Assembly: GCA_902777275.1 (NCBI GenBank)
Contig: CACYTI010000001.1
Coordinates: 124,001 to 188,000, forward strand
Length of the DNA stretch: 64,000 nucleotides
Reading direction: 5' to 3'
Origin: an uncultured Ruminococcus sp.
GTDB lineage: Bacteria > Bacillota > Clostridia > Oscillospirales > Acutalibacteraceae
Positions 34,301-42,075 of this stretch are shown piece after piece. The notes beneath the pieces are model-generated. The model ran no database searches and was not told where the DNA came from. It saw nothing but the letters and a program-made list of their open reading frames with translations. Position 1 is the first letter of the stretch. Each line of letters starts with the position of its first letter. The translations under genes and the position numbers were made by a program.

Positions 34301-35108
34301 GGACGATATGGGTTATATGTTCTACCAATGCAAGGCGCTGACAGAGCTTGACCTCAGCAGCTTCGATACCCGCAAGGTGACGTATATGTGCGATATGTTC
34401 TGCGGCTGTTCGTCGCTGACCGTGGTCGACATCAGCGGATTTGATACGGCAAGCCTCGAGAACGCGGATGATATGTTCAATTCAGCCGGTCAGCTTTCAA
34501 CGATCTATGCGGGCAAAAAATGGAGTATACCCAACGCGGCGAGCGCTATGGATATGTTCCTTTACTGCAATAATCTGAAGGGCGAAGCGGGAACGGCATA
34601 TACCTTTGAAAACCGCAGCGGCGCGTACGCCCGCATAGACGGCGGTGAAGGTGATCCCGGTTACTTCACGGGCAAATACTGTGCGCTGACAATAAACGAC
34701 GCCGCCAACGGCACGGTTACGGCAAATGTGACAGGCTCCGTCCTTGCCCGCGAGACCGTGACCCTGACCGTCACCCCCGGCGAGGGCTACGCTGTCGCAG
34801 ACGTGACCGTCAACGGCGAGACGATCGAGCCCGTAAACGGCGTTTACTCCTTTGAAATGCCCACCTCAGACGCGGTCGTTTCGGCAAGCTTCATCGCGAT
34901 CGGCGACGCGAACCGCGACGGTTATATAGACGTTCGCGACGTGACCGTTATACAGCGCCACCTCGCGGAGACGGAACTTATCCCCGAAGAGTACCTCGTT
35001 TTTGCCGACGCAAACGGCGACGGTGAGATAACAATAGACGACGCGACGCTCCTGCAAATGTATTTAGCGGAGTATGACGTTGCGCTCGGAAAGCATAACA
35101 TACGATAA
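31344..35108 (+). CDS. Large secreted BspA-like surface protein with dockerin
   Basis: 1254 residues. Signal peptide ends PFTASAA (about 31). Then come a beta-helix-like region with a GLUG-type segment (FDGQGHTL, about 409) and divergent InlB-B/Flg_new repeats (about 271-345, 692-760, 765-835, 1112-1180; typical YxITVA...GxV and YSFEMP.EDVTVTA). A BspA/DUF285 leucine-rich array is at about 925-1060 (repeated LDLSSFDT...V..M..MF..C). A type I dockerin ends the protein (about 1186-1250: DANRDGYIDVRD and DANGDGEITIDD calcium loops). It should dock to a cohesin on the cell surface. AAGGAGG precedes the ATG. Confidence 0.88.
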   Translation: MKKSKIPISILLSLLMVISLFSIVPFTASAAICEDINYIDADGSEKTLERAELVTESMDDEVGFFTSAYSWLYVIDDITLTRAICNDYTDLNIILGDNATLTVTGLMNIKYASLNIYCQSGGTGKLVIDGKIGTGAILAVPNKKSVTINGGIVEVKNASFDAFGSGKLVMNGGTATFTGSPFPQRSAVYADVAFNGGNLTATSSSYGIYKSTTLNYKNATDRITSKNYNGKVTVADGKVFTDGSGNYYAGILTDEERKAIAGKTLQPAPNAHFVTIDSSLANGALTTDKKATVSGQTVTVTVDPTVAPKSGYIVGGVTVNGTAATKADDTHYTFSMPDSDAAVTAVLTPDPACFSQDGDVYTIHNENGWDVFCDLLAENTKGYFDGKTVLLDDDIAVTRMAGGAVHDFTGTFDGQGHTLTVAYGSEDSPVSDEDKAAPFRNAESGCIIKNLHTAGTIYTSKKYAGGIIGTQYGAVRIENCRSSVTINSLTAADGTHGGIVGRNGNSTSAKLTIDGCVFDGKILSVGETATTDCAGFVGYKGNSGTVTITNSIYAPAEIEEDETEVASGSATFVRNGSAGNNCYYTRALGSTENQGKQAYSISAAGDVTLALSGEATFYSVSGITAYKNNNGLKYGDTYYAGENDEVTLTLGYTRPAGYAFTGYTAGAGTLTDNVLTMPADNVTVSAGFEQAIYTITVAPATHGTVKSIKSAAYYGEYVALLIFPERGYCVKSVAVNGNVLEENGGYWFYMPDEDVTVTAEFESATYQITVADTPNGSVSASVNTAHYKDPVTLTVQPDDGYQTVFVNVNGVAVIPENGVYSFEMPGEDVTVTAGFAEPDKCCFDSVTNTLYLSGDVNSEDVWSYKERAERILVAQGGCVLPQNSKYLFDGFSKVTSIDLTGADTSNVYIMWRLFRNCTALEEITFGSGFDTSSVTDMSEMIFGCKNLTTLDLSAFKTSRVEKMFNMFYGCESLRSVDLSSFDTGNVDDMGYMFYQCKALTELDLSSFDTRKVTYMCDMFCGCSSLTVVDISGFDTASLENADDMFNSAGQLSTIYAGKKWSIPNAASAMDMFLYCNNLKGEAGTAYTFENRSGAYARIDGGEGDPGYFTGKYCALTINDAANGTVTANVTGSVLARETVTLTVTPGEGYAVADVTVNGETIEPVNGVYSFEMPTSDAVVSASFIAIGDANRDGYIDVRDVTVIQRHLAETELIPEEYLVFADANGDGEITIDDATLLQMYLAEYDVALGKHNIR

Positions 35109-35211
35109 TCTGTCAAGCATCAATTTTGACGGCACGACGCTCTCACTTTACTTCACCGGCGGCACGGATAATGACGATCTGAAAATCATCATTACAAGAG
35201 GTATGATTTGA
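35074..35211 (+). pseudogene. Possible 3' remnant of a surface-protein gene
   Basis: A +1 frame overlapping the end of the dockerin gene encodes 45 residues (NLSSINFDGTTLSLYFTGG, then DDLKIIITRGMI). It reads like the last strands of a beta domain, with coding-like composition, but has no convincing start. It could be a leftover from recombination of surface genes, or chance. Confidence 0.25.
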
Positions 35212-35258
35212 TCAAATAAAAAGCAACATTCTACTGACAAACAGAGGAGTGAAAACAT

Positions 35259-36227
35259 ATGAAAAAATCAAGAATGATCAGCATCGTACTGACGGTCATT
35301 TTAGCTCTTCTGTCACTTGCGGCTTGTCAGCCTGAAAAAAACAGTCAGGCAGAGTCTGCCGTTCAGACCGAAGCGACGACCGAAGCGACGACCAAAGCCG
35401 AAGAAAGTAATATTTACGAAATGGAGAATTACAAAAGCAGCGAGGTATTTGATATCGTCAAGGTCAATCAGGGCGGGAAGTACGATAAAATATGCACCAC
35501 ATATAAATTCAACTACCTGTCGGACGGATTGAAGATCGAGGGCTATATCTCCATACCGCTTTCGCTTGAAAAAACACAAAAGCCCGGCAAATGCGTGATG
35601 TTCAACCACGGCGGCAACAGACAAATGGGCAAGCTTGAAAACTCCACGACTGCTCCGATCTGCGCCTTGTGCGACCGCATTGTTATCGCGTCCCAATACA
35701 GAGGCTGCGGCGCTTCCGAGGGCGAGGACCACTTCGGCGGGGATGACCTCAATGACGTTATCAAGCTGATAGATTTGTGCGAAAAGCATTTTTCGTTCAT
35801 TGACATGGACGATTTTTGCGTTATCGGCGTCTCGCGCGGCGGTGTGATGACCTATCCCGCGGCAAGGAAGGACAGCAGGATCAAGCGCATTATCGCTTTA
35901 AGCGGCGTATGCGATTTATTTGAGGCATATGAAGCCCGCGACGATATGAAGACGGTTTTAAAAGAAACGATCGGCTTCACTCCCGAGGAAAAACCGGAAG
36001 AATACGAAAAACGCTCCGCCGTGTATTGGGCGGATGAGATCAAGATCCCTGTGCTGATGTTCCACGCAAAGCAGGACAAACGGGTCCCTTACAGTCAGGC
36101 TGAAAATCTGTATACAAAGCTAAAGGACAGCACCGACTGCACCTTGATCACCTACGATGATGATTCTCACTCCGAGGTCAAGCCGGAGGATTATCAAATC
36201 ATCCGTGATTGGCTGAATCAAAAATAA
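35259..36227 (+). CDS. Alpha/beta-hydrolase lipoprotein
   Basis: 322 residues. Lipobox LSLAACQ (Cys about 23). Alpha/beta-hydrolase domain: oxyanion region CVMFNHGG, nucleophile elbow GVSRGG, acid in FHAKQDKRVPYSQA and His in DDDSHSE. It is closest in style to dienelactone hydrolase or S9-type esterases or peptidases. Extracellular, lipid-anchored. CAGAGGAG precedes the ATG. Substrate unknown. Confidence 0.82.
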   Translation: MKKSRMISIVLTVILALLSLAACQPEKNSQAESAVQTEATTEATTKAEESNIYEMENYKSSEVFDIVKVNQGGKYDKICTTYKFNYLSDGLKIEGYISIPLSLEKTQKPGKCVMFNHGGNRQMGKLENSTTAPICALCDRIVIASQYRGCGASEGEDHFGGDDLNDVIKLIDLCEKHFSFIDMDDFCVIGVSRGGVMTYPAARKDSRIKRIIALSGVCDLFEAYEARDDMKTVLKETIGFTPEEKPEEYEKRSAVYWADEIKIPVLMFHAKQDKRVPYSQAENLYTKLKDSTDCTLITYDDDSHSEVKPEDYQIIRDWLNQK

Positions 36228-36232
36228 ATACA

Positions 36233-36269
36233 GCCGCCGAGCAGGAGATCATCCCGCTTGGCGGCTTTT
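36233..36269 (+). terminator. Intrinsic terminator
   Basis: Stem GCCGCC...GGCGGC with inner GAGCAGG-type pairs, followed by TTTTC, after the hydrolase gene and facing the minus-strand ferredoxin gene. Confidence 0.7.
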
Positions 36270-36309
36270 CGGTTATCATTAAGGGAATCTTAAGGAACCG
36301 CTGATCACT

Positions 36310-37134
36310 TCACAGTGCTTTTTTCGGGCAGGCTTTGGTACATTCAAAGCAAAGAATACACTCGGTTCCGTTTTTGCGTTTTCTGGAGTTATCTGTCACA
36401 TCCACATTCATCGGACAAACCTTTTTGCACTTTCCGCAGGATACGCATTTGCTTTTATCACACTTGATTCTTAAAAGCGAAAAGTAGCTCATAGGCTTTA
36501 AGAAAACCGTTATCGGGCAGATATACTTACAAAACGCGCGGTTGTCCTTAAAAGCAAACGCTAAAATTATTCCGACCGCGTAATACAGAACATTTCCGAC
36601 AATAAACGCCCAAAACATTATTCTTTCCATATTTCCGACATTAGCCAAAAACAGCGCGGCAACAAAGGCAAATGATACGGCAAAAGTGATATAACGGATC
36701 CATCCAAGCTTTTTTCTCGGCTGCTGCGGCGTTTTATACGGCAGAAAATCTAAAACCATCGCCGTCCAACAGGCGTATCCGCACCAGCCTCTGCCGAAAA
36801 TGAGAGGACCGAAGATTTTGGCGACGGCATAATGAATCGTAGCCGCTTCAAATACTCCTGTAAAAAGGTAGTACCAAAAGCCTTCTATTTGCATATTCTC
36901 ATTACTGATTATGCCCAAATAGATAAGCATATACAGTCCCACAAGAAGCTGTGTAATTCTTCTGGCGTGCTTATATTTTTTGATGTATAAAAAGAGACCC
37001 AACGAAACTGATATTCCTATGTAACTGAAATTGAACAAATAAAATATATTTCCCAATGTCAGCCACAGCGTTACGGCGACCGCTTCAAATACGATCAGCA
37101 TTACCAGCGGCGGTATGTATTTTTTTATTTTCAT
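36310..37134 (-). CDS. Membrane 4Fe-4S ferredoxin-type protein
   Basis: 274 residues with about six TM helices. Membrane motif GRGWCGYACW and ICPITVF (NapH/CcoG-like Fer4_5). The C-terminus carries two 4Fe-4S clusters: CDKSKCVSCGKCKKVCPMNV and CILCFECTKACPKKAL. It likely passes electrons across or along the membrane. A 30-residue ORF and a good promoter precede it. The redox partner is not visible. Confidence 0.82.
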   Translation of the reverse strand: MKIKKYIPPLVMLIVFEAVAVTLWLTLGNIFYLFNFSYIGISVSLGLFLYIKKYKHARRITQLLVGLYMLIYLGIISNENMQIEGFWYYLFTGVFEAATIHYAVAKIFGPLIFGRGWCGYACWTAMVLDFLPYKTPQQPRKKLGWIRYITFAVSFAFVAALFLANVGNMERIMFWAFIVGNVLYYAVGIILAFAFKDNRAFCKYICPITVFLKPMSYFSLLRIKCDKSKCVSCGKCKKVCPMNVDVTDNSRKRKNGTECILCFECTKACPKKAL

Positions 37135-37185
37135 CCCTGATCTCCTCCAGTTCTTTTTTGCATTTATTTTCCCCGTCTGCGCGTT

Positions 37186-37278
37186 TCAACAGTAATCCAA
37201 AGAATCCTTGAACGCCTTATTGATCTCACAGACTGTCATGCTGCCGCAATTTAGCAGTCCGAGAATTCCCTTTAGCAT
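37186..37278 (-). CDS. 30-residue small ORF upstream of the ferredoxin gene
   Basis: Starts ATG at 37278 with AAGGGGG six to seven bases upstream. The peptide begins MLKGILGLLNCGSMTVCEIN and ends DYC. Three Cys and a short hydrophobic start suggest a tiny redox- or cluster-related protein or a leader peptide. It is 51 bases ahead of the membrane ferredoxin and behind its promoter. Below usual annotation length. Confidence 0.45.
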   Translation of the reverse strand: MLKGILGLLNCGSMTVCEINKAFKDSLDYC

Positions 37279-37311
37279 ATCACACCCCCTTAAATATCAC
37301 TTGTTGAGTAT

Positions 37312-37340
37312 ATTATAATTCCACTTGCAGAATATTTCAA
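37312..37340 (-). promoter_or_regulatory. Promoter for small ORF and ferredoxin operon
   Basis: Minus strand TTGAAA (37340-37335) and TATAAT (37317-37312), 17-base spacer. Confidence 0.7.
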
Positions 37341-37397
37341 GATTTAAATTGACAAAAAACATACAGTCCAACAGGCTGTCGAGCGGTCTGCAGGGTG

Positions 37398-37426
37398 TTG
37401 CTTTTATTCATTGTTTTTGGTATAAT
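37398..37426 (+). promoter_or_regulatory. Promoter for GNAT-crcB genes
   Basis: TTGCTT at 37398-37403 and TATAAT at 37421-37426, 17-base spacer. Confidence 0.65.
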
Positions 37427-37506
37427 AACAGTTGAATCAAACTGCTTGTAAACGTCTTTTCGAAAAGTCGTTGATTTGTTGCAGAGAAAGCCGGTGAAGC
37501 ATTGAT

Positions 37507-37944
37507 ATGATAGTAAGAGAAATAAAGTCCGACGAACTAAATGAGCTGCTTTTTTTATACACCCACCTGCATGAGTCGGGAGTGCCCGAGGACAGCGAAC
37601 ATATGAAAAGAACTTGGGAGATAATTTGCAGTGACGAAAATCACCATATCATCGTCTGCGAGGCTGACGGAAAGCTCGTTTCTTCCTGCGTGTGCGTGAT
37701 CATTCCGAATCTGACGCGCAATATCCGCCCATACGCTTTTGTTGAAAATGTCGTCACACACGCCGATCACAGAGGGAAGGGCTACGCGACCGCCTGCCTG
37801 AACTACGCGAAAGATTTGGCGGTGAAGGCTGGTTGCTATAAGATGATGCTGCTCACAGGCTCCAAGAGCGCCGGCACTCTTAGCTTCTATAAAAAAGCAG
37901 GCTACAATTGCACCGATAAAACGGCGTTCATTCAATGGCTGTAA
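37507..37944 (+). CDS. GNAT-family N-acetyltransferase
   Basis: 145 residues, one GNAT domain. The acetyl-CoA motif is VVTHADHRGKGYATACLNYA; the C-terminus has LSFYKKAGYNC. Substrate unknown. It is followed after 14 bases by a short ORF and then crcB, probably one transcript. Confidence 0.85.
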   Translation: MIVREIKSDELNELLFLYTHLHESGVPEDSEHMKRTWEIICSDENHHIIVCEADGKLVSSCVCVIIPNLTRNIRPYAFVENVVTHADHRGKGYATACLNYAKDLAVKAGCYKMMLLTGSKSAGTLSFYKKAGYNCTDKTAFIQWL

Positions 37945-37958
37945 CGGAGGACAAGAAA

Positions 37959-38000
37959 ATGCAATACAAAATTCAAGTAAAAATTCGGAGGGCAATATGA
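37959..38000 (+). CDS. 13-residue leader ORF coupled to crcB
   Basis: ATG at 37959 with GGAGG at 37947-37951. The peptide is MQYKIQVKIRRAI; its TGA overlaps the crcB ATG (ATGA at 37997-38000). This arrangement would couple crcB translation to the leader. Confidence 0.35.
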   Translation: MQYKIQVKIRRAI

Positions 38001-38353
38001 GCTTTTTATTCGTAGCTCTCGGCGGCGCTTTAGGGGCTGTTTTAAGATACGCGATCAGTCTGATCCCGTGCAGAACGGAGTTTCCGTTTTTGACCTTGAT
38101 CACAAATGTCATCGGCGCGTTAGCAATAGGCTTTGTTGTCGGGATCATAAGCGAAAAATCGCCGAATGCGCTGTTGTTTTGGAAAACAGGAGTATGCGGA
38201 GGCTTCACCACTTTTTCGACATTCTCACTTGAAACGTTCTCTTTGTTTGAAAAGAAGATGTTTTTTCTCGGAGGATTGTATGTGCTGCTCAGCGTTGGTT
38301 TATGCCTGACAGGAGTTCTGTGCGGCAAAAAGCTTGCTCGCCTGTTTGTTTGA
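37997..38353 (+). CDS. crcB: Fluoride efflux channel CrcB/FluC
   Basis: 118 residues, four TM helices. FluC signatures: GGALGAVLRY, TLITNVIGALAIGF and GGFTTFSTFSLE (the polar track with Phe residues and the central Na+ site). It exports fluoride as a dual-topology dimer. GGAGG lies at 37988-37992. A single gene copy fits the homodimer type. I did not find the fluoride riboswitch consensus upstream. Confidence 0.93.
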   Translation: MSFLFVALGGALGAVLRYAISLIPCRTEFPFLTLITNVIGALAIGFVVGIISEKSPNALLFWKTGVCGGFTTFSTFSLETFSLFEKKMFFLGGLYVLLSVGLCLTGVLCGKKLARLFV

Positions 38354-38557
38354 TTTTGGGGATTATTACGAGTACAAGATGAAACCGCCGACAAGCAGAA
38401 TCTATCTGTAAATCGGCGGTTTCTTGGTTTTCACAAATTTGCAGACAAAAATTCTGCGATGTTTTAATTTGGGTGAATAATTTGTCGCCTGCCAAACGAC
38501 CATAATTACATTTTGATGTATTATAATATACTTACAAAATAAAAGGAGGTACGATTT

Positions 38558-39355
38558 ATGTACGGAGCAATTTTAGGAGATATGATAGGTGCGCCCTATG
38601 AATTTGACAGGAGCGATAAAACAAAAGACTTTCCCTTGTTTTGCAGATACTCTCATTTTACGGACGATTCCGTTATGACTGTCGCGGTTGCGGATGCATT
38701 GATCGCCACACTCGGTAAAAGTGATGAGAAAATAAAAGCCGAGCTGATCAAATCCATGCAAGCATGGGGACACAGATATCCGAACGCGGGCTACGGCAAT
38801 ATGTTTTATTTCTGGCTGAGGAAAAAAGACCCGCAGCCATACAACAGCTGCGGCAACGGTTCCGCTATGCGCGTATCTGCGGCTGGTTGGCTGTTTGATA
38901 CCTTGGAAGAAACCCGCCACACGGCAAGACTGACCGCAGAGGTATCGCACAATCATCCCGAGGGGATCAAGGGAGCAGAGGCGACCGCAAGCGCGATATT
39001 CCTCGCGCGAAACGGAAAGAATAAGAATGAGATACGCGACTATATTATAAATGAATTCGGTTACGACCTAAGCCGCACCTGCGACGAAATACGCCCTGCC
39101 TACCGCCATATTGAAACGTGTCAGCAAACGGTTCCCGAGGCGATAACAGCTTTTCTTGAGGGCAATGATTTTGAGGACGTCATCCGCACGGCTGTTTCCC
39201 TCGGCGGAGACTGCGATACACTGACCTGCATAGCCGGCGGTATTGCCGAGGCGTTTTTCGGCGTTCCCGACGCGCTGAAAAAGGAATGCGTCAAAAGACT
39301 GCCGACGGATATGACCATGGTACTGAGAAAATTTGAAAAGAAGAGAAAACCGTAA
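38558..39355 (+). CDS. ADP-ribosylglycohydrolase family protein
   Basis: 265 residues. All-alpha DraG-like enzyme: GAILGDMIGAPYEF, magnesium site FTDDSVMT and GGDCDTLTCIAGGIAEA (GGDSDT in most relatives). NSCGNGSAMRVSA is the substrate loop. It would remove ADP-ribose from proteins or nucleic acids, or act on ADP-ribose derivatives. AAGGAGG precedes the ATG. TATAAT at 38522-38527. Confidence 0.88.
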   Translation: MYGAILGDMIGAPYEFDRSDKTKDFPLFCRYSHFTDDSVMTVAVADALIATLGKSDEKIKAELIKSMQAWGHRYPNAGYGNMFYFWLRKKDPQPYNSCGNGSAMRVSAAGWLFDTLEETRHTARLTAEVSHNHPEGIKGAEATASAIFLARNGKNKNEIRDYIINEFGYDLSRTCDEIRPAYRHIETCQQTVPEAITAFLEGNDFEDVIRTAVSLGGDCDTLTCIAGGIAEAFFGVPDALKKECVKRLPTDMTMVLRKFEKKRKP

Positions 39356-39400
39356 AATACCGAACAAAAGCGAAGCATAGAATGAACGGAGATAAAACGG

Positions 39401-39429
39401 TTGAAAGAGCTTTGAAAACGTGGTATTAT
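39401..39429 (+). promoter_or_regulatory. Orphan promoter ahead of structured RNA
   Basis: TTGAAA at 39401-39406 and TATTAT at 39424-39429 with a 17-base spacer; no ORF follows. Confidence 0.55.
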
Positions 39430-39435
39430 TATGAT

Positions 39436-39604
39436 AACAGGCGAGTAGTTTAAGAGTGAGAACATCAGGGCATAATGCTGTGCGAAAGCATAAACGAAAA
39501 AGCTCATTTCAACGGTGAACTAACAAAGTGTATTATGTACAATAGTGTCGGTTGAAATCCGACCCGCTTGTTATTAAAAGGGTGCAGTCATGCATCCTTT
39601 TTTC
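39436..39604 (+). ncRNA. Candidate structured small RNA
   Basis: About 170 bases from promoter to terminator with a series of perfect hairpins: ATGCT/AGCAT around 39476, TTCA/TGAA around 39510, GTCGG/CCGAC around 39548, and the terminal AAGGGTGCA/TGCATCCTT followed by TTTT. There is no credible ORF. I do not recognise the family; it is not T-box, SRP, RNase P, tmRNA or an obvious 6S RNA. Confidence 0.45.
39576..39604 (+). terminator. Terminator of the candidate RNA
   Basis: Nine- to ten-base-pair stem, four-base loop GTCA, then a T run. Confidence 0.75.
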
Positions 39605-39725
39605 TATGAAAGGCAGTTAAGCATAATAGAACACAGCTTCATCTGTAGTCCCGGTCAAAATCGGTGAATGCATTTTTCGCACATTCACGCCTTTACCTTG
39701 CCTATTGGGAATTTAGTTTTGAAGA

Positions 39726-39775
39726 CGAAAAAAGCCCCGTCACAACCTTTCTTGGTTATGACGAGGCTTTTTTGC
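39726..39775. terminator. Bidirectional terminator at the end of the phage-like cluster
   Basis: Stem AAAAGCCCCGTCACAACC/GGTTATGACGAGGCTTTT with A and T runs on either side. It closes the minus-strand phage-like operon, whose last gene ends at 39837. The bases 39605-39725 hold nothing recognisable. Confidence 0.85.
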
Positions 39776-39836
39776 TATTTTTTATTGTTTGTTGTAATTT
39801 ACAGTGATGTGCAAGGGCAAGAGCACCGCCTCGCTG

Positions 39837-40334
39837 CTAAATAGTGATTTGCGTTCCGTCAAAAAAGAATAACATAACATTGAGATGCGCCGGAGCCGCC
39901 TTCGCTATTATATTCGTTACTCTTTTGATTTGTGCGCTGTTCAAATCGTCGTTTATATAAATACTCATTCGCTGCAGCGTTGGGTGTTCATCTATGGAAA
40001 AACTCACAATACCGTTGTCGCGCAGGTGCTTTGTGAAACCGTTAAAGGTTCCCTTGGCTCCCAAATCCTGTTCAAAGCCGGTTAGCAGGGCGCGGCGCTG
40101 CTCAACCGTGAGGTCAGTCTTTTCCTTATCCGAAAACCGCTCCCTCTCGCTAAGTCCGTAGGTCTCGGCGGTCGCGATAAAGCTCTCACGCTCAAACTCC
40201 TGAAGCCTGTTAAACAGCGGGTCAAGCCCTTCTGCATATGCTTTCAGCTCGCAGACCGCCGTGCTCCCCTCCTCAAGGCTGTAAACGCCAAGCGGAGCAA
40301 GCTTGTTTTTCATCGAATCAAAGCTGCCCATCAC
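39837..40334 (-). CDS. Phage baseplate protein, XkdU-like
   Basis: 165 residues. Last gene of the cluster, directly after baseplate J (four-base overlap). Position and pattern (YAEGLDPLFNRLQEFERESFIATAETYGLSERERF, cited in part) fit the XkdU/DUF2313 family, the gp48-like protein that completes the wedge. No fibre gene follows. Confidence 0.65.
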   Translation of the reverse strand: MMGSFDSMKNKLAPLGVYSLEEGSTAVCELKAYAEGLDPLFNRLQEFERESFIATAETYGLSERERFSDKEKTDLTVEQRRALLTGFEQDLGAKGTFNGFTKHLRDNGIVSFSIDEHPTLQRMSIYINDDLNSAQIKRVTNIIAKAAPAHLNVMLFFFDGTQITI

Positions 40335-41425
40335 TCCACCTCGATCTCAACGTCGCCCGCGATAAAAAACTGCGAACCGGGAAGCGACATATCATCCATG
40401 ATCGGATTGAATTCATATGTTTCGATACAGCCTGTATCAAGCAAATACTTGCCCAAATTCGGCAGATACAGCTTGCCGCCCATGGGAAGCGAGGACAGAT
40501 AATCCTCAAAAGCGTCGGTGCATTTTGCTATGACTTCCTGTGCCTCGTAGCCTGCCTTTGCCGTCACCGTTACATACAAATCGTAATATATACCGCCGCC
40601 CGCAGCAACAAGGACATCAACATTCAGCTCGCGCTCATTTTCAACGACCTGCTGCACCTCGCGAAGCTTATCGTTGGTTATGCTTCCGTCGGTAGAAGCA
40701 ACATAAATATTTACCGTGCCCGCTCCGCGCGCCTTTCCGACTACTCCCGCCTTTGACACCCCTTCTACCGAGGTCGCCAGCACGGTATAATACGAGGCGT
40801 TCATTCCGTTCGGCTGATTGACATAGCTTTCGAGGATACGCGCCCTAAGCGTCGTGTCGCTCTCCTCGTTCGCGCCTCCCTTAAACGTGCTGTAATTTGT
40901 CACCGAGTCGATTTCGGCGGGAACGCTCACCGGCACCACAGCCGTATTGATTTTAATGTTTCCGCGGTATCCCGCAATTTCGGCTTCTGCGGGAATTGTA
41001 ACGGAGTACGACCCCGCCTCGATTTCACCTTCCTCGGTCGTATACAGTCTTACAGGGCTGTCGGTGTCGGTGGACACCGCCGTTCCGCGGGGAATAGCCA
41101 GGCTGTAATTCTTTGTTTCGTTCACTCTGAAAGTCAACTGCCCTGCCGCTTTTATCGCATGTCTGCGTTCAAGACCGCGCTGCTGCGCAAAGCGATCCAA
41201 AAAGACCCCCGTCGCGGTTGACGGAAAAAGCTGACGCCTCAGCCACTCCATATGAGTCTGCATATTATAAACCTCACCCGCTAAGACCTTAAGGCGTATC
41301 GCAATATCGCCTGCCTCGTCAAATTCCGCATCGCTTTCCTGCATATAACGCGATTTCATTCTGTCATATATTTCCTGATACGTTTCCGTATGTACGCACC
41401 TCCTCTGTTCTGCTTTCGCCGTCAA
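40331..41425 (-). CDS. Baseplate J family protein
   Basis: Up to 364 residues. Baseplate_J features: TYQEIYDRM start region, FLDRFAQQRGLER, IPRGTAVSTDTDSPVRLYTTE, and GGANEESDTTLRARIL, which is near-invariant in this family. It corresponds to Mu gp47/XkdT and belongs to contractile-tail wedges. The start is unclear: the TTG at 41425 has no ribosome site, and the first ATG (41359) would cut into the conserved N-terminus. The ribosome-like GAGGAGG lies between them. Confidence 0.88.
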   Translation of the reverse strand: MTAKAEQRRCVHTETYQEIYDRMKSRYMQESDAEFDEAGDIAIRLKVLAGEVYNMQTHMEWLRRQLFPSTATGVFLDRFAQQRGLERRHAIKAAGQLTFRVNETKNYSLAIPRGTAVSTDTDSPVRLYTTEEGEIEAGSYSVTIPAEAEIAGYRGNIKINTAVVPVSVPAEIDSVTNYSTFKGGANEESDTTLRARILESYVNQPNGMNASYYTVLATSVEGVSKAGVVGKARGAGTVNIYVASTDGSITNDKLREVQQVVENERELNVDVLVAAGGGIYYDLYVTVTAKAGYEAQEVIAKCTDAFEDYLSSLPMGGKLYLPNLGKYLLDTGCIETYEFNPIMDDMSLPGSQFFIAGDVEIEVE

Positions 41426-41705
41426 CGTTGACCGATACCTGCACTGCTCCGTCCGCCATTCCGAGCACGCGGACCGTGGTGCCGGAGTATTTCACCAGCG
41501 CCTCACCGAACAGCAGCTCTGTCTGAGCCGCCGTTGCACCGCGTTCTGATCCAAGCTCTCTGTCATATACAAAGCTGCCCTTGGGCACGGTCAGGCACAG
41601 CATGGCGCGCTGAAACAAAACGTCTCTGCCGTATATTCTTTTCGCGCCGCCCGTTGTATCGGTCTCAATATCTCCGTTTGTTATTTTCACATCAATCATT
41701 TCCAA
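41364..41705 (-). CDS. gp25/XkdS-like baseplate wedge protein
   Basis: 113 residues. Pattern YGRDVLFQRAMLCLTVPKGS, then FVYDRELGS and a final beta segment. This matches the gp25-like lysozyme-fold wedge protein found beside baseplate J in contractile tails. It overlaps the spike gene by 14 bases and runs into the J gene. Confidence 0.72.
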   Translation of the reverse strand: MEMIDVKITNGDIETDTTGGAKRIYGRDVLFQRAMLCLTVPKGSFVYDRELGSERGATAAQTELLFGEALVKYSGTTVRVLGMADGAVQVSVNVDGESRTEEVRTYGNVSGNI

Positions 41706-42075
41706 GCTCCCCGCCGTCTGTCGGCTCCACGTCGTTTAAGGGCTCAATACCGTTTATCAACTCCCTGCCGTTGATCAGCACTCTGCCGTCATTCTTCAGC
41801 ACAAGCGTCGCGCCGCCCTTTGAGTAGAGCATCAGCTCGCCCGCTTCAAGTCCGACCGCTTTTTTCAGCACCCCGAGCCCGACCTCGCCGTCGTCAAGCG
41901 GAAGCACCACCGCTCGCTCTCCGGCGGGAGGAATACTTACCACACCGTAGGGAAAGCACATTTCGACCCCCTTGTGCTCGCCCGACGACGACACCGCGCC
42001 GCCCGCGCTCAGCTCGCCCTTGACGGCATTGGGCGAGCTGATTGAATTATTTGTTATGTAACTCATCAGCCACAT
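41692..42075 (-). CDS. Baseplate spike-like protein (gpV/gp5-like)
   Basis: 127 residues from ATG 42075 (AAAGGAGC upstream); ATG 42162 is rejected. The middle is an OB-like beta segment (MCFPYGVVSIPPAGERAVVLPL) and the end a repeat-like strand series (LYSKGGATLVLKNDGRVLING). This is the layout of small membrane-puncturing spike or phage baseplate V proteins. No DUF4150/PAAR cap seen. Confidence 0.65.
   Translation of the reverse strand: MWLMSYITNNSISSPNAVKGELSAGGAVSSSGEHKGVEMCFPYGVVSIPPAGERAVVLPLDDGEVGLGVLKKAVGLEAGELMLYSKGGATLVLKNDGRVLINGRELINGIEPLNDVEPTDGGELGND

Noticed and set aside
37427-37996. Fluoride riboswitch before crcB
   Set aside because: I could not find the conserved core sequence; only a short coupled leader ORF is visible.
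39436-39604. 5' part of a group II intron
   Set aside because: GTGCG and D1-like hairpins are suggestive, but there is no domain V or reverse transcriptase, and the unit has its own promoter and terminator.
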